DNA of 64,000 bases from Doryteuthis pealeii (GCA_023376005.1 CM042147.1:121171673-121235672), one strand, 5' to 3'; positions 44,278 through 55,771 are shown, counted from the first letter of the stretch. Translations and numbers: made by a program. Notes: generated by a model from the sequence alone, not told the origin.

Positions 44278-44520
44278 ATTCATCAAATTCTAAGATGAAA
44301 ATAATGTTATATTTGAAAAGGAAAGAAAAATTTTACTTGAAATTTTCTTATTTGTAAACTTGATTCGAAAGTAAAAATGTTTTTAAAGCTATTGTTAGTT
44401 TCTGAATTTTGCTATTTAATTTTTTCAGCTTCAAACAGAATCTTGCAAGGATTGGATCTTGTTTCATCATATCAGCATTATCATAGTCTGTTTTACTGGT
44501 GATTCTTGATAGGATGATAT

Positions 44521-44527
<7 letters not shown>

Positions 44528-44565
<38 letters not shown>

Positions 44566-44863
44566 ATATATATAAAAGAGAGTTTTATAATTTGCTTGAA
44601 GCATTGTGTATATATTGGTTAGGAGGTTGATTTAGAAGGCTATCACAATGCAGGTGTAAAGAAAAAATAATAATACGGTAACAATGATGTTAAAAAAGAA
44701 ATGTCATAACTAGACTACTTCAGTTCCAGTGATCTTTTGAAAAAGAGATATTATCTCGAAAATTCAAGAATTAAATACAGGTTAACACACAACATCATTG
44801 TTACCGTATTATTATTTTTTCTTTACACCTGCATTGTGATAGCCTTCTAAATCAACCTCCTAA

Positions 44864-44897
<34 letters not shown>
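44528..44897. repeat. Snap-back repeat between TA microsatellites
   Basis: (TA)n at both ends. Arms 44614-44700 and 44793-44868 are complements ('ggttaggaggttgatttaga', 'aataatacggtaacaatgat'). The plus strand at 44736-44765 reads 'tttgaaaaagagatattatc' then TCGAAA: stem II (GAGAT/ATCTC) and GAAA resemble a hammerhead, but CTGANGA is degraded. Confidence 0.8.
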
Positions 44898-44904
<7 letters not shown>

Positions 44905-45117
44905 CATACACACACACACGCATTGAGTCAAAAGTAGATGAACACCAAATGATAACGACCATACCAACTGCTATCCATCTACTTTTGGCTCACTATATAA
45001 ATGTTTACTCAGCCCTCTGTAGCAGTCTCATGACTACCAGTTTCATGTACTTAAAATATATATATAAATATATAATCAGGATCAGAGTGTAATATCTGTT
45101 CCCATGGAAATTCCAGT

Positions 45118-45119
<2 letters not shown>

Positions 45120-45148
<29 letters not shown>

Positions 45149-45164
45149 AGAGAGAGCAATAGAT

Positions 45165-45207
<43 letters not shown>

Positions 45208-45234
45208 CAATAGATAGATATATAAGATTAAAAG

Positions 45235-45276
<42 letters not shown>

Positions 45277-45313
45277 AGAGAGAGCAATAGATAGATATAT
45301 AAGATTAAAAGAA

Positions 45314-45354
<41 letters not shown>

Positions 45355-45440
45355 AGAGAGCAATAGATAGATATATAAGATAAAAGAAATATATATATAT
45401 AATATATATATATAAATTTAATAAAGTATATTTTATATAT
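45120..45440. repeat. AT minisatellite
   Basis: About four units, each a (TA)n block plus 'gagagcaatagatagatata' and 'agattaaaagaaat'. The open frames over it are Ile/Tyr-rich artefacts. Confidence 0.95.
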
Positions 45441-45611
45441 ATATGAAAGTAAACAAACCAGCTTGAGTCGGTTTGAGATGGCGACAGCCGACAATTTTTC
45501 TTGATTTGTTTACGCTTACATTTGAACAGATATGCCGCCTAATTCATTAATTATCAACTAATTAACTTTCAATTAGGTATGACTTCAATTAAGCACTTAT
45601 TCTCCCAAAAT

Positions 45612-45642
<31 letters not shown>

Positions 45643-45776
45643 GTATAAAAAAACTAGAAAAGTAAAAAAAAATTAAAATTCGAGAATGATAAATTTATAA
45701 AATCATAATTCTTTTAACATACTAATACAGCTTCAAATGGACAAAATTTGAATAATAAAAATACAAAGATCAGTTG

Positions 45777-45910
45777 GTATCCCCATGGCATAATAACTAA
45801 CATACTGCATTATGAGATCATAGTACACTAGTTTGAACTCCAGTCACGCTGTTTACATTCATTTTCAGATTAATAGCCTTGGGCAAGGTATACACAGCCT
45901 CATCCCTCCT
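45777..45910 (+). repeat. SINE-F, diverged
   Basis: 'atccccatggcataataact' (A-box-like), 'gtttgaactccagtcacg' (B-box-like) and 'ccttgggcaagg' tail. Confidence 0.5.
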
Positions 45911-46056
45911 AAATAGTAACACTAATGTTCTTCTACAAGGATGACTTTGATATTTAAATAACCCACAAAGGTTTATATGCTATTAAAAAAAAAAAACAAA
46001 TGCAAAGACCATATTGCAATATCAACATTCTTCTATTAGTAAGCCCTGGTTGCATA

Positions 46057-46167
46057 AATTACTCTGTGACTCTAACAATAAGAGCACACATTTGAGCTCT
46101 CAAACTGCGAAGGTTATTTTTAAAAAAACTCTATGTCGTAAGGCAAATTTCTTCTCTGGATTTTTGG

Positions 46168-46200
<33 letters not shown>
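46057..46200 (+). repeat. Family Q segment ending in TA microsatellite
   Basis: 'ctctgtgactctaacaataa', 'gagctctcaaactgcg' and 'gatttcttctctgga'-like text match 56165-56285. Both copies stop at a (TA)n run. Confidence 0.85.
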
Positions 46201-46839
46201 CATCTACCATTTTCTACTGTGAAAGAATTGAGTCCAACGAATTTAAAAAAAAAAAAAAAATTGAAGCAGCCTATTAGGGTGATCTTTAGTCCAACAACAT
46301 TCAAAGTGGAGAAGTTCCAACATGTAGTTTATGTGGAAGAGGATATCTCTCCAGGGCTGGCCTGGTGAGTCATCTGAGAAAACACAAGAATATAGTGTCA
46401 AATGCTACTGGCATTTAACTGTGTTGATAAAAAAACACTAAAAAAACAAAAACAAACAGGAAACGGTCTTACTTGTGCACGAGTTGACAGCCAACATATA
46501 TATATGTATTTATATATAAAGTGTGGCTTACCGGTGAATATTAACCCTGATGATTCTAGCGATGAAACTCGAGTAGGTTTCTGTTGTATCCATTTCTTCA
46601 ATATATATATATATATATATATATGTCGGTCAGTTTAAAAGTTAATAGGCTGACCAAGATGGTCTGATGGAATGTGACCAAATAATTTTTATTTTTCAAT
46701 GTAGTCTCCTTCGCAATTCACACACTTCTTCCATTAGTGTTGCCATGCTTAGATTCCATTGCTCAAATAAACTTTTAACAACAGATATGACATCATCATA
46801 TGAAGTTTTCAGCCCACCCTTATATATATATATATATAT
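46201..46839. other. No recognised gene; TA repeats at 46601-46624 and 46820-46840
   Basis: 46640-46815 contains 'tgaccaagatggtctgatgg' and 'cttccattagtgttgccatg', resembling the end region of some mariner-type elements, but no frame supports it. Confidence 0.3.
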
Positions 46840-47005
46840 GTATAGATAAAAGGATATGAAAACAACACAATATGCTGTTAAAGTGAAAACATTTTATAAC
46901 ATATTCATAGCTAATATTGAACAATATTTCGATTTTATAAAAATCATCTTCAGAACAGCATGTGTTGTTTTCATATCCTTTTATCTATACTCATACCGTC
47001 GGATT
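46840..47005 (-). repeat. TIR snap-back with decayed hammerhead
   Basis: Ends 'tagataaaaggatatgaaaa' and complement (46961-46990) pair. On the minus strand CTGAAGA (46953-46947), U, GAUUUU/AAAAUC stem II and GAAA (46930-46927) are present, followed by 'tattgttcaata'. Stem III would need a U-G or U-U pair and stem I pairs only poorly, so the site is probably inactive. Confidence 0.6.
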
Positions 47006-47630
47006 CACGAGGAATTTAGGGCATACCTAAAATTAAGCGATCCTTGCTGGATGCCCTATTCTTACAGCATGGTGTGTCACATCCTAATCATACCGAACGG
47101 TTGGATAAATACCTACTTATAAATAATTATTCTTGATGAAAATATTTGGTAAAATTATAGACAAGGATTAAACAGAGAGAGAGAAAGAGAGGGAGTTTTT
47201 TCGAATTTCTTGAATTTTAATTCGGGGTGGGGGTTAAAAATACGAGGAATTTTGGGCGTACCTATAAATAATCGATCCTCGTTGGATGCCACATACTTGC
47301 GACATTGCGTGTCACGTCCTACCCGTGGCGAACGGGTTGAGTAAATCCCTACATATAAATGATTTATTCTTGATGAAAATATTTGGTAAAATTATAGACA
47401 AGGATTAAAGCGAGAGAGAGAGAAAGAGAGAGAGAGAGTTTTTCCGAGTTTTTTAAAATTTTAATTCGGGGTGGGGGGGGTAAAAACGAGGAATTTTGGG
47501 CGTACCTATAAATAATCGATCCTACCCGTCTTACCCGTGGGAACGGGTTGGGTAAATCCCTACATATAAATGATTTATTCTTGATGAAAGTATTTGGTAA
47601 AATTATAGTTATAAACAAGAGTTAAGCAGA
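47006..47630 (+). repeat. Tandem array of ~240-bp units built on SINE-D tail (3 copies)
   Basis: 'acgaggaattt' starts units at about 47007, 47242 and 47486. Each unit has SINE-D tail text ('cgatcc..gctggatgcc', 'gtgtcac.tcctac', 'aacgggttg.gtaaatccct') plus flank ('ttcttgatgaaaatatttgg', GA-rich tract, 'ttttaattcggggtggg'). The third unit has an internal deletion. Confidence 0.9.
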
Positions 47631-48129
47631 AACACGCACGCACACACACACACACACACAGAGGAGGGGGGAGATAGTGAAGGGGAGAAGTAGCAGAAAC
47701 ATTGGCATAGAATTCGAGATGTGCATAAAGGAAAGAGAAAAAAAAACTGCACAGATGAAGCGAAACTAAAGATGTTGACAAGAGCGCAGGGCTGTCTCTG
47801 CAAATGAACCAGAATGAGAGAGAGACATTGCCCTGAAAGTAGGACAGTGGGCGGGGCACAGACAAGGGTAGACAGAGACACAAGAGAATAAAAGCAGGGT
47901 ACCTTTGCCAGGTGGTTCTTTCAGGAGTCTGTGATGAGTTTGATACCCACCACTACCACCACCACCCCCACCAGCCGTATCCTCTCACCCATCTACCTTT
48001 CTTTTTTCTATTCTCCTCGGCAGACATAATGATCATCGACGGGGTGGGTGGGATGTCTGCTTCATCAGCAGGCATGAAAAGGAGTTGGGGTTGGGGTGGG
48101 GTGGATTGAGTTTGTTGGTATGTACAGGT
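47631..48129. other. No recognised gene
   Basis: (CA)n at 47637-47660, then mixed sequence. Small frames here are not supported. Confidence 0.4.
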
Positions 48130-48715
48130 GGAAAAGTGTAGATAACTTAGAATTGAATGAAGAGAGGAGGAAGAGGAAAGCACAGGATGGTGAAAGGTTG
48201 GGATGAAGAAGGATGAAAGAAGAGTGGGAGGAGGCGTAGGAGGAGGAAGTAGGGTGAAAAGGTAAAGACGTAAGAAGGAAGAAAGAATAGGGGGGGGGAC
48301 TATTGTGAAAAGGAAGTAAAAGGAGTTAAACAAGGTAAAATGTAGAGATGTAAGATTATGGAGGAGGAGGGGGAGCAGAAAGGAGAGAGAAAAAGATTGT
48401 AAGGATTTTGAAGCAAAAAAAAAGGAGGAAGTAAAGAACTAGAGAAGAAGGGAAAAAAAAGAAAGAAACGAGAGGAGATGAAAAAGTAGAGAGAAGGCAA
48501 CAAAAAAAGAAAAAAAAAAGAAAAGTAGAGTGGAAGGAAAGAGAGAAGAAAGAAAAAGAGAAAGGAAAGATGTTGAAAAAAGTTGGGTTTTTTTAAATCG
48601 AGAGGAAGAAAAAAGAGAAGAAAAAAGAGAAAGAAGGGGGGGGTAAAGAAAAGGTTAAAAAATGAAGACGAAAGAAAGAAAGAAAGGAAAAGAGAAAGGG
48701 GAAAGTAAATGTTGG
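48130..48715. repeat. Long purine-rich tract
   Basis: Nearly 600 bp in which the plus strand is overwhelmingly A and G ('gaggaggaagaggaaagc', 'agaaagaaagaaaggaaaag'), without a simple repeat unit. Minus-strand frames are Pro/Ser/Leu/Phe-rich artefacts. Confidence 0.9.
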
Positions 48716-48729
48716 TGGTTGATTGATTT

Positions 48730-48790
48730 TAACGGCATATCAACCCGTCTGGGGTTATGTCATGCCTAACGGTTAGGAAGTAATATATGT
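48730..48790 (-). repeat. Repeat family A remnant
   Basis: 'acggcatatcaacccgtctg' and 'gggttatgtcatgcc' match the family A terminus. Confidence 0.5.
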
Positions 48791-48904
48791 TGTGTATTTA
48801 TATTTATACTTTTTTAGTAATTGGTTTTAACAATGTGTTAGCACCATTGGGGATCATGTTATATGGTATTGATTAAGTTTATGTCTACAATGGGAAAAAA
48901 AGAG

Positions 48905-49012
48905 AAAGGTGGAGCGCCACACCTACCATCAGTTCTCCACTTTACTGCACAGATCCAAGATGTGCTACTTGTGCGCTAAATTGGCGAGGGCCGGTATCGA
49001 ACCTGGACCTCT
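48905..49012 (-). mobile_element. SINE-A head, minus strand
   Basis: 'gtggagcgccacacctacc', 'tggcgagggccggtatcg', 'aacctggacctc'. The SINE tail is missing and unrelated sequence follows. Confidence 0.8.
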
Positions 49013-49114
49013 GTAGTTCTTACTGACTGCGGTCCATTAATCGTACAAATATTACCCAGTTATGTTTGTTTCATGAATTTCCTTGTAACAAATACGGCAA
49101 TTTTATATGTAAGT

Positions 49115-49645
49115 AAAAGTAAGTAAAGTCGTCGGGATGGCCTAAAGTCGGTATCATTCAGACAGCGAGGGGGTCTATCCTCTTTTCACTAGCGCTAGAC
49201 CAAGGAGATTGTTTTTGGCGTCTGAGGCGGAGCGCCACACCTACCACCAGCTCCTCACTTTACCGCACAGATCCCTGTGCTACTCATACGCTGAGTTTGG
49301 CGAATGCCGGTATCGAACCAGGAACCTTGTGGTTCCACACCTACCATCAGCTCCTCACTTTACCGCATAGATCCCTGTACTACTCATATACTGAGTTTGG
49401 CGAGTGCCGGTATCGAACCAGGAACCTTGTGGTTCAACACCTACCATCAGCTCCTCACTTTACCGCACAGATCCCTGTGCTACTCATACGCTAAGTTTTG
49501 CGAATGTCGGTTCCACACCTACCATCAGCTCCTCACTTTACCTCACAGATCCCTGTGCTACTCATACGCTGAGTTTGGCGAGAGACTGTATCGAACCTGG
49601 AACCCTGTGGTTCCAAGTCGGACGCTCTGAGCTAAACCGGCCTTT
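49115..49645 (-). mobile_element. SINE-A with internally tandem-amplified promoter region (4 copies)
   Basis: Complement of a SINE-A whose segment from body to tRNA B box is repeated: '(c)cacacctaccatcagctcc' starts at about 49235, 49335, 49435 and 49513. Spacings are 100, 100 and 78 bp. Each unit ends at the B-box half ('ggtatcgaaccagg'), then jumps back to the body at 'ggttcc|acacc'. The last unit continues into the true tRNA-like 5' end ('gagctaaaccggcc'). Confidence 0.95.
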
Positions 49646-49856
49646 TTGTGTGATTTGGAAAAAAAAACCAAACAAACAAACAAAAAAACCCCCGCTCATT
49701 TCATAAATTTCCATCGGTTTTATATTTATTTATTTATTTATTTATTTGTGGAAGGGGGATAAAATTAAGGTGTTGGCCCTGGTCATGATAAAACTCCTGC
49801 ATATCACTGATACCCTCTGGAAAGACTATTCTCCCTTCAGCTATGACTAGATAGGG

Positions 49857-50674
49857 GCAATTCCATGTCAAATCATCCAGGCAATGTCACTCACCCCCTT
49901 CAATTATTTCTGAAATTTTACAGGTGTGACTATGTTAAAGTTAGACAATCCCTAAAAGTTGAGTTTCCAATTCCAACAATTGGCGGAGTTATATCGATTT
50001 TTAGCTCTCCAAATTTGAGGGGGGGGGGGGGTCGCGAAATATGGCGACTTTTTGTAACTTATTTTCGTCTGTAAAATGAGTTCTAGAGCTTCCCTACTCT
50101 TGAAAATTGGTTTATAAATCCATATTTGCCCGGGAATCCAAAAATGCTATTGAAAAAGTCTTAAAGTCAACCAATTTTAAGTTATCGATGATTTAAAAAA
50201 AAAAAATTCATAGCAAGATCAATATCTCCGATGTGGCACTGCATCTATGACAAAAAAAATTCTACTATTATTTCATATCTATTGAACATTATTTGTACCA
50301 AAAACAGAACCGAAGCTACAACATTTTGTTAAAATTTATTAAAATTTCTCACTTCAATTTTTCTGAAATTTTGTACAGGTGCGGACTATCTTAAAGTTAG
50401 ACAATCACCAAAATTTGAGCTTCCAATTTTTAAGAGTAGGGAAGCTCTAGAACTCATTTTACAGACAAAAATAGATTACAAAAAGTTGCCATTTTTTGCG
50501 AACGACCACCCAAATTTGGAAAGTTAAAAATCGATATAATTCCGCCAATTGTTGGAATTGAAAGCTCAAATTTTGGGGCATGTCTAACTTTAACACGGTC
50601 CACACCTGTACAAAATTTCAGAAAAATTGAAGGGGATGGGTGACAATTTTACTTTTTTCTGGATGATTTGACCA
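49857..50674. mobile_element. Large fold-back MITE
   Basis: Left end 'caattccatgtcaaatcatc' and right end 'ctggatgatttgacc' are inverted repeats. The whole left half ('gttagacaatccctaaaag', 'ccaacaattggcggagtt') reappears inverted in the right half (50360-50600). Same family as 43822-44277 but arranged as a double, head-to-head form. Confidence 0.9.
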
Positions 50675-50984
50675 AAGGACAGACTACTGGATTCATTAAC
50701 TGGCTTAAGTCATCAATTTAAAAAAAAAGTATTGTCGTCTGAGTTTAATACTTCGTAATACTTCTGTAATCGATATCAATTTTCCTTTAAAAAAGATGTA
50801 TTCTAAAATGTAGTTGCACAATTCTAGTTTGTGGTACGTACACTGACTGACAACGGAACACCTGGTGCTACCAAAAACCTTAATGATAAACTTTAGGTGT
50901 TTCACTATAAAACTACATTGTGAATATGAATGTCATAAAAAAATAAGATACGTTTTTTAAACTGGCTATTTCTTTTATAGACAA
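50675..50984. other. No recognised gene
   Basis: About 310 bp of AT-rich sequence. Nothing supportable. Confidence 0.4.
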
Positions 50985-50988
50985 CGTG

Positions 50989-51037
<49 letters not shown>

Positions 51038-51131
51038 GTATGTCTGTGTGTGTATGTGTGTGTGTCTGTGTGTCTGTCTGTCTCTATATATCTATCTATC
51101 TCTGTATGTCTATGTGTGAGTGTGTATACCC

Positions 51132-51180
<49 letters not shown>

Positions 51181-51233
51181 CGTGTGTGTGTATCTGTGTG
51201 TGTGTGTGTGTGTACCTGTGTGTGTACATTTAA

Positions 51234-51266
<33 letters not shown>

Positions 51267-51361
51267 GTACGCGCGCGTGTGTGTGTGTGTGTACCTGTGT
51301 GTGTACATTTAACTCTCTCTCTCTCTGTAGGTGGTGTGTGTATCTGTGTGTGTGTGTATGT

Positions 51362-51404
<43 letters not shown>

Positions 51405-51595
51405 CGATCTATCTATCTATCTCTGTATATCTCTGTGTGTATATCTGTGTGTGTGTGTGTGTACATCTAACACACACACACCCTCTCTCCCCCGCCCCTC
51501 TCCCCCTCTCTCTGTACGTGTGTGTATCTAAGTGTGTGTATATATGTACCTATATCTGTCTCTCTCTTAATTATTGTGTGTGTGTGTGTGTTTGA
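50985..51595. repeat. Complex TCTG/TC/TG microsatellite block
   Basis: Alternating (TCTG)n, (TC)n, (TG)n and (ATCT)n over 610 bp, including a three-fold repeat of 'tgtacatttaactctctc'-type joints. All frames over it are artefacts. Confidence 0.97.
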
Positions 51596-51840
51596 GGACG
51601 AGTCTATTGGTTCCCCTATTAAGCAACCCAATTTTCACATAATAAAATTAAAGAGAGAAAACACCTATTAAAGAGAGAGGGAGATGACAAATAAATTAAC
51701 AATAGGAAGGGGAGGAGAGTTTTGGAAACAGTGAGTAGGACTGGGGAGGTGGGTGGTACACTCCACCAGGTGGAAAGAAAACTAAAAACACACCTGCTTT
51801 TGCTTTGGTAATGAAAAACAGTTGGAACTCAAGTACCTCA
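51596..51840. other. No recognised feature
   Basis: Mixed sequence between two microsatellite blocks. Confidence 0.4.
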
Positions 51841-51844
51841 ATTT

Positions 51845-51845
51845 A

Positions 51846-51895
<50 letters not shown>

Positions 51896-52013
51896 ATGTG
51901 CGTGTGTGTGTGTGTAGAGATAGATATATAGATAGATAGATAGATACTGCATTCTTTTCCTAGTCTATTTTCTTTTCATTTTGACATCCCTCGCTATCTA
52001 TCTCCGGTGCACT

Positions 52014-52051
<38 letters not shown>

Positions 52052-52330
52052 GGTAAAATGGATATGAATCCAACAATATGTGTAGAAAGTTTGTAGAAAA
52101 AACAAGATGTTAAAAGTTTTGCTGCCAGAAATCTGTTTCGACCTTATGAAGAGGCCTTTATCAAAGCAACATTGTAAACAGAAAGACGAAATAAATATAT
52201 CATTAATCACGAGGCACAGAACACTCTCGATCAGTACCGGAATTTTAAAAATACATATATATATATATATATACGTGTGTGTGTGTGTGTGTATAGAGAT
52301 AGGTAGATAAATAGATATAGATATTGTATT
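51845..52330. repeat. Duplicated TA/TG/GATA microsatellites around a hammerhead-like relic
   Basis: TA-TG-GATA blocks at 51848-51946 and 52252-52322 are followed by the same text 'tttcctagtctattttcttt'. Between them, 52045-52200 on the minus strand carries TTGATAA, a GGCC-like stem II and GAAAC (52131-52127), a decayed hammerhead core. Confidence 0.65.
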
Positions 52331-52603
52331 TTTTCCTAGTCTATTTTCTTTTCATTGAGACATCCCCCACCTCTGTCTGTCTCTCTGTGCACTTCTGGAA
52401 AAAAATACAACTTAGGAAGCTGACAGTGATAAGAATGGGCCTTTATCTACCAGGAAGATCTGATCTATCAGAACGAGGGGCAGGTGTCTCTTTGGGGTGC
52501 CATACAAGATAACTATGGGGCATATTTATTGTACAAGGTACCCTCTCTGCCACCCAGATCTACTGGAACAGTAATAGTAATGGCAAAGTTTTTATACAGT
52601 TTA

Positions 52604-53390
52604 TATTAGGTACCACCAAAATACGTCACGTGACCAGTTCAGGCCATATTGATGGAAGAAACGTAAATATTTTTGAACTTTTTTAATCTCGCAAAAAATA
52701 AATAGCTAACATAAAGAGTTGTTACCAAGAAAAACAGTTAATTCAAAGATCAAATTATCTAATTTGGGAAAAATTACTCACCGTTATCTTGAAAAATAAG
52801 TAAAACAGTCCACTTTTTTACAACAGGGACAATTTCTTTATTGATATTTTTTTAGCAGAATTCTGCATTCATGGTTCTTTTACTAAAAAGCTCTCGCATC
52901 AAAACTTATAAAAATCTTCTAATATAATTATTTAGACTTTTATCTTTATAGAAAAAATCGTTTTTATCGGTTCATTTTTTAATATTTCATAAAAGGAAAT
53001 GGGGGGGGGGGGCTACACCTCGTAAAAATATTTCCCCCAATATAAAAATATTTAGGAAAAAACTATTTCAGGAACAAAAGGTAAGTAATTATGGAAATTT
53101 TCGTGAAAATCGGACCATTAATTGATTTTTCATAGAATTTTTAAAAAAGCCTCTCGTCATAACTTGTTTTTGGCTACATTAAAGTTCAATTGATTTAACG
53201 GTGCAAAAATGTAAACATTGTTTTTCGTTCATAATTTTCATTATTTTCGTAAGCTGAATTTTTTTTTTTAAATCATCAGGTTTTTTTTTTTTTCGAATGG
53301 ACAAAATCTTTTCAAGATAATATAAACCTTTATGCAAGTTTCATGGGGTAAATTTCACAGGGAAAATAGGGTGGTACCTAGTTTATATCA
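52604..53390. mobile_element. MITE family L, complete, TA target
   Basis: Ends 'taggtaccacc' (52605) and 'ggtggtaccta' (53384) are perfect inverted repeats with TA on both sides. Internal sequence matches 1655-2025. About 790 bp, no coding frame. TA target duplication is typical of Tc1/mariner-related elements; the superfamily cannot be fixed. Confidence 0.85.
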
Positions 53391-53617
53391 TTGAATTTGA
53401 AGATTCACTGAAAAGGTCTTGGCCCAACGAAAAAACGAAAAAGGAATTTCCCCCTAAAGAAACTTGAGAAACAAAATACCAAGTGTGTGGAACTGTGGAT
53501 TGAAGATGTGGAATGTTTCATAGTCCTAGGCAGTCCTAGGCCAGTCCTAGGCTTGGTTGGGCTGGCAACCTTTTAACACCTCCTTATAGGTACAATATTA
53601 GAGCCAGTTTAGCTAAT

Positions 53618-53858
53618 TAGGGTCGGTTTAGCTCATTCGGTAGAACGTCTGACTAGGAACCAGGTTTGATACCGACCCTCACCAACTCAACGTATGAGTA
53701 GCACAGGAATCTATGCGGTAAAGCTGATTGTAGGTTTGGTGCTCCACCTCAGACGCTAAAAAGAAATCACCTTGGTCTAGCGCTAGTGAAAAGGAGATAG
53801 ACTCACTCGCTGCCTGGTTGATACCGACTTTAGGCCACCCCAACGACTTATATGTACA
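53618..53858 (+). mobile_element. SINE-A, with small deletions in the head
   Basis: 'gtttagctcattcggtagaa', 'ggtttgataccgaccctc', body to 'cccaacgactta'. About 11 bp is missing between anticodon arm and B box. Confidence 0.85.
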
Positions 53859-53861
53859 TTA

Positions 53862-54440
53862 GAATCTTGACTTACGGGTACGCCAACTTACGCCTGTTCC
53901 GAGTTACGAGCTGTCACTCGGTCGATTTTTTTACTTTGTATTGAGAGCTAAAATTCAAAGTACGGGAAAGCTTCAAATACGCTTTTCTTAATACGAGGAT
54001 AATCCCAAATGTAAGGTCTCCAAAGCGCTGGGGACACAGAGAAATTGTTCGACGCGGCTATTGGCAACACTGTTGTGTTTGTTGAGCATGCGCCTGTGCC
54101 TGCCCCTGCGCGCGCCTCACTGTCATACTCAGTCTTGGTTTGGCAGTCGCCTTTGAAGAAACCCCCAATTGACGCTACTGCAAAATATGAAGTTCACGCA
54201 GTTATTTGTTGTTTTATTTTAATGCAAGAAGCACTAAACCGATGGAAATTCATCGCCAATTAACAAAAGTGTATGGCGAGTGATGCATGGATGTCAAAAT
54301 GTTCGCAAGTGGTGTTATGAGTCTTCAACAACGACGAGATTCAACGCTTCCTCAATGACATGGCAGCCAGCTGGTATGGTATGTGCATAAAACACTGTCA
54401 TGGCGCCGACAAAAGTGCATCGACCGAAATGGCAATCTTT
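53862..54440 (+). pseudogene. Decayed mariner/SETMAR-type transposase N-terminus with upstream terminal-repeat-like sequence
   Basis: 54184-54380 reads, across two frameshifts and a stop, KYEVHAVI...MEIHRQLTKVYGE-CMDVK-NVRKWCYE. This is the N-terminal helix-turn-helix motif of mariner-type transposases and SETMAR-like genes. The catalytic DDE/D region is absent. Upstream, 53865-54010 has 'cttacgggtacgccaactta' and 'ttccgagttacgagctgtca', alternating-motif sequence resembling long terminal repeats of pogo/Tigger-like elements. Whether the two parts belong to one element is not shown. Confidence 0.65.
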
Positions 54441-55555
54441 TAGAAAAATAGATACATATTGAAACTTTAAAATCATTGACAATAAACGATCATATAAACG
54501 TTTCTGTGATTTCTAAATATTTTGGAGACATTACCTTTAGGATTACCCTCGTATATATCATAGTCCTTGGCCATTCCCTGCTTGGTTGGGCTTGGAACTT
54601 TTTAACATTCCCTTATATGGTCGGTCATGTGTTCTATCTGACAGCGAGATGGGATCTGTGTGAATGTTGATTTTTTCTCTCTTTAAATAATTCTAAATAG
54701 GATCGGATGGTAATTAATTTTTTGAGCGGACGTAATCGAAGACATTGCTAATCTAGCCAATCGAACTCTGACTATTGTATAAACATTTGTTTTAGTCTTT
54801 TTCCTTAAGTTAGGGAAAAGGATTGTGTTCGTGTGTTTGTTTTAATCTCTTTTCCTTAAGTTTGGGAAAAGAAATGTGTTTGTGTGTTTATTCTTATTTT
54901 GATATAAAATATAGGATTTTATCCTATAGTATATAAGATGAATAAGAAAGAATGTGAGTTTATGATCCAAGTCCCACACACTTCTTAATTATAGTGACCT
55001 CTTGACCTCTTCATAGATAGTAGGTTGGCTGTTCCCTTTGACTTTATGGGTTGGAAGATGTTGATCTTAATTACACAGAAAGACTTTTACCCACATCATG
55101 AGGACAAAATACCTGAATATACAATCTTTTCTTTATTTCTTACGTTGACATCTTTTGTGGGTTTTTTTTATTTTTATTTTTTATTAATGTGGCCAAGAAA
55201 TGTCAAGTATTTTTAAACTGAAAGACATTGTTATATACATTTGGAGACAAAATGTAAAAAAAAAAGAAAAGAAAAATTTATTGTATTCAGAATTGTTTAA
55301 GCTTATGAGAGAAGTTTTCTTCCTTTTCTTGTAAGATTACAGGTTATAAAAAAGTGTTCGTTCAAAACATAGGGATGTACAAAAAAACACCCACCTACTA
55401 AAGCACTGTTATTTAAAAAAAAAAATTCTACCCAAATCAGCTGATTATCCAGGGCCGTAGTAGAGATAAATGTTTGTTTTTTTTAGGCGGAGGAAGCAAA
55501 CAAAATTTAGAATTTGGCCTTTAGTTATCAAAGGCCTCCAACATGGTTAGTGACA
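54441..55555. other. No recognised gene; one short tandem duplication
   Basis: About 58 bp ('tttccttaagttagggaaaa', 'tgtgttcgtgtgttt') is duplicated at 54789-54900. No supportable exon. Confidence 0.5.
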
Positions 55556-55559
55556 AGTG

Positions 55560-55680
55560 CGAGGGTGAGTCAAAAAGTAATGCCATTTTGTTTAGGACAG
55601 GTATACCAACACAGGAACATGGATGCCCCACTAGGCCGTATCAACTTTTTTTTGACGTAGGGATTTTAATGGGGCATCAT
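55560..55680 (+). mobile_element. Possible mariner terminal fragment
   Basis: 'gagggtgagtcaaaaagtaa' resembles mariner inverted-repeat ends. It is followed by 100 bp without coding sequence and no partner end was found. Confidence 0.35.
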
Positions 55681-55769
55681 GTGAGGATCTAACTCAGGAT
55701 TCAGTAATAACTTCAGGCCAGAGTGAACCCGAGAGTAATGGCAAAGAATGGGTACACCACAACTGGTGC

Positions 55770-55771
<2 letters not shown>

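Noticed and set aside
51050..51595. 181-codon open frame
   Set aside because: It is a translation of (TC)n/(TG)n/(ATCT)n microsatellite into Ser/Leu/Val/Cys repeats.
54045..54263. Host gene of 72 codons
   Set aside because: Its C-terminal part is the out-of-frame start of a mariner-type helix-turn-helix remnant, so it is a transposon pseudogene.
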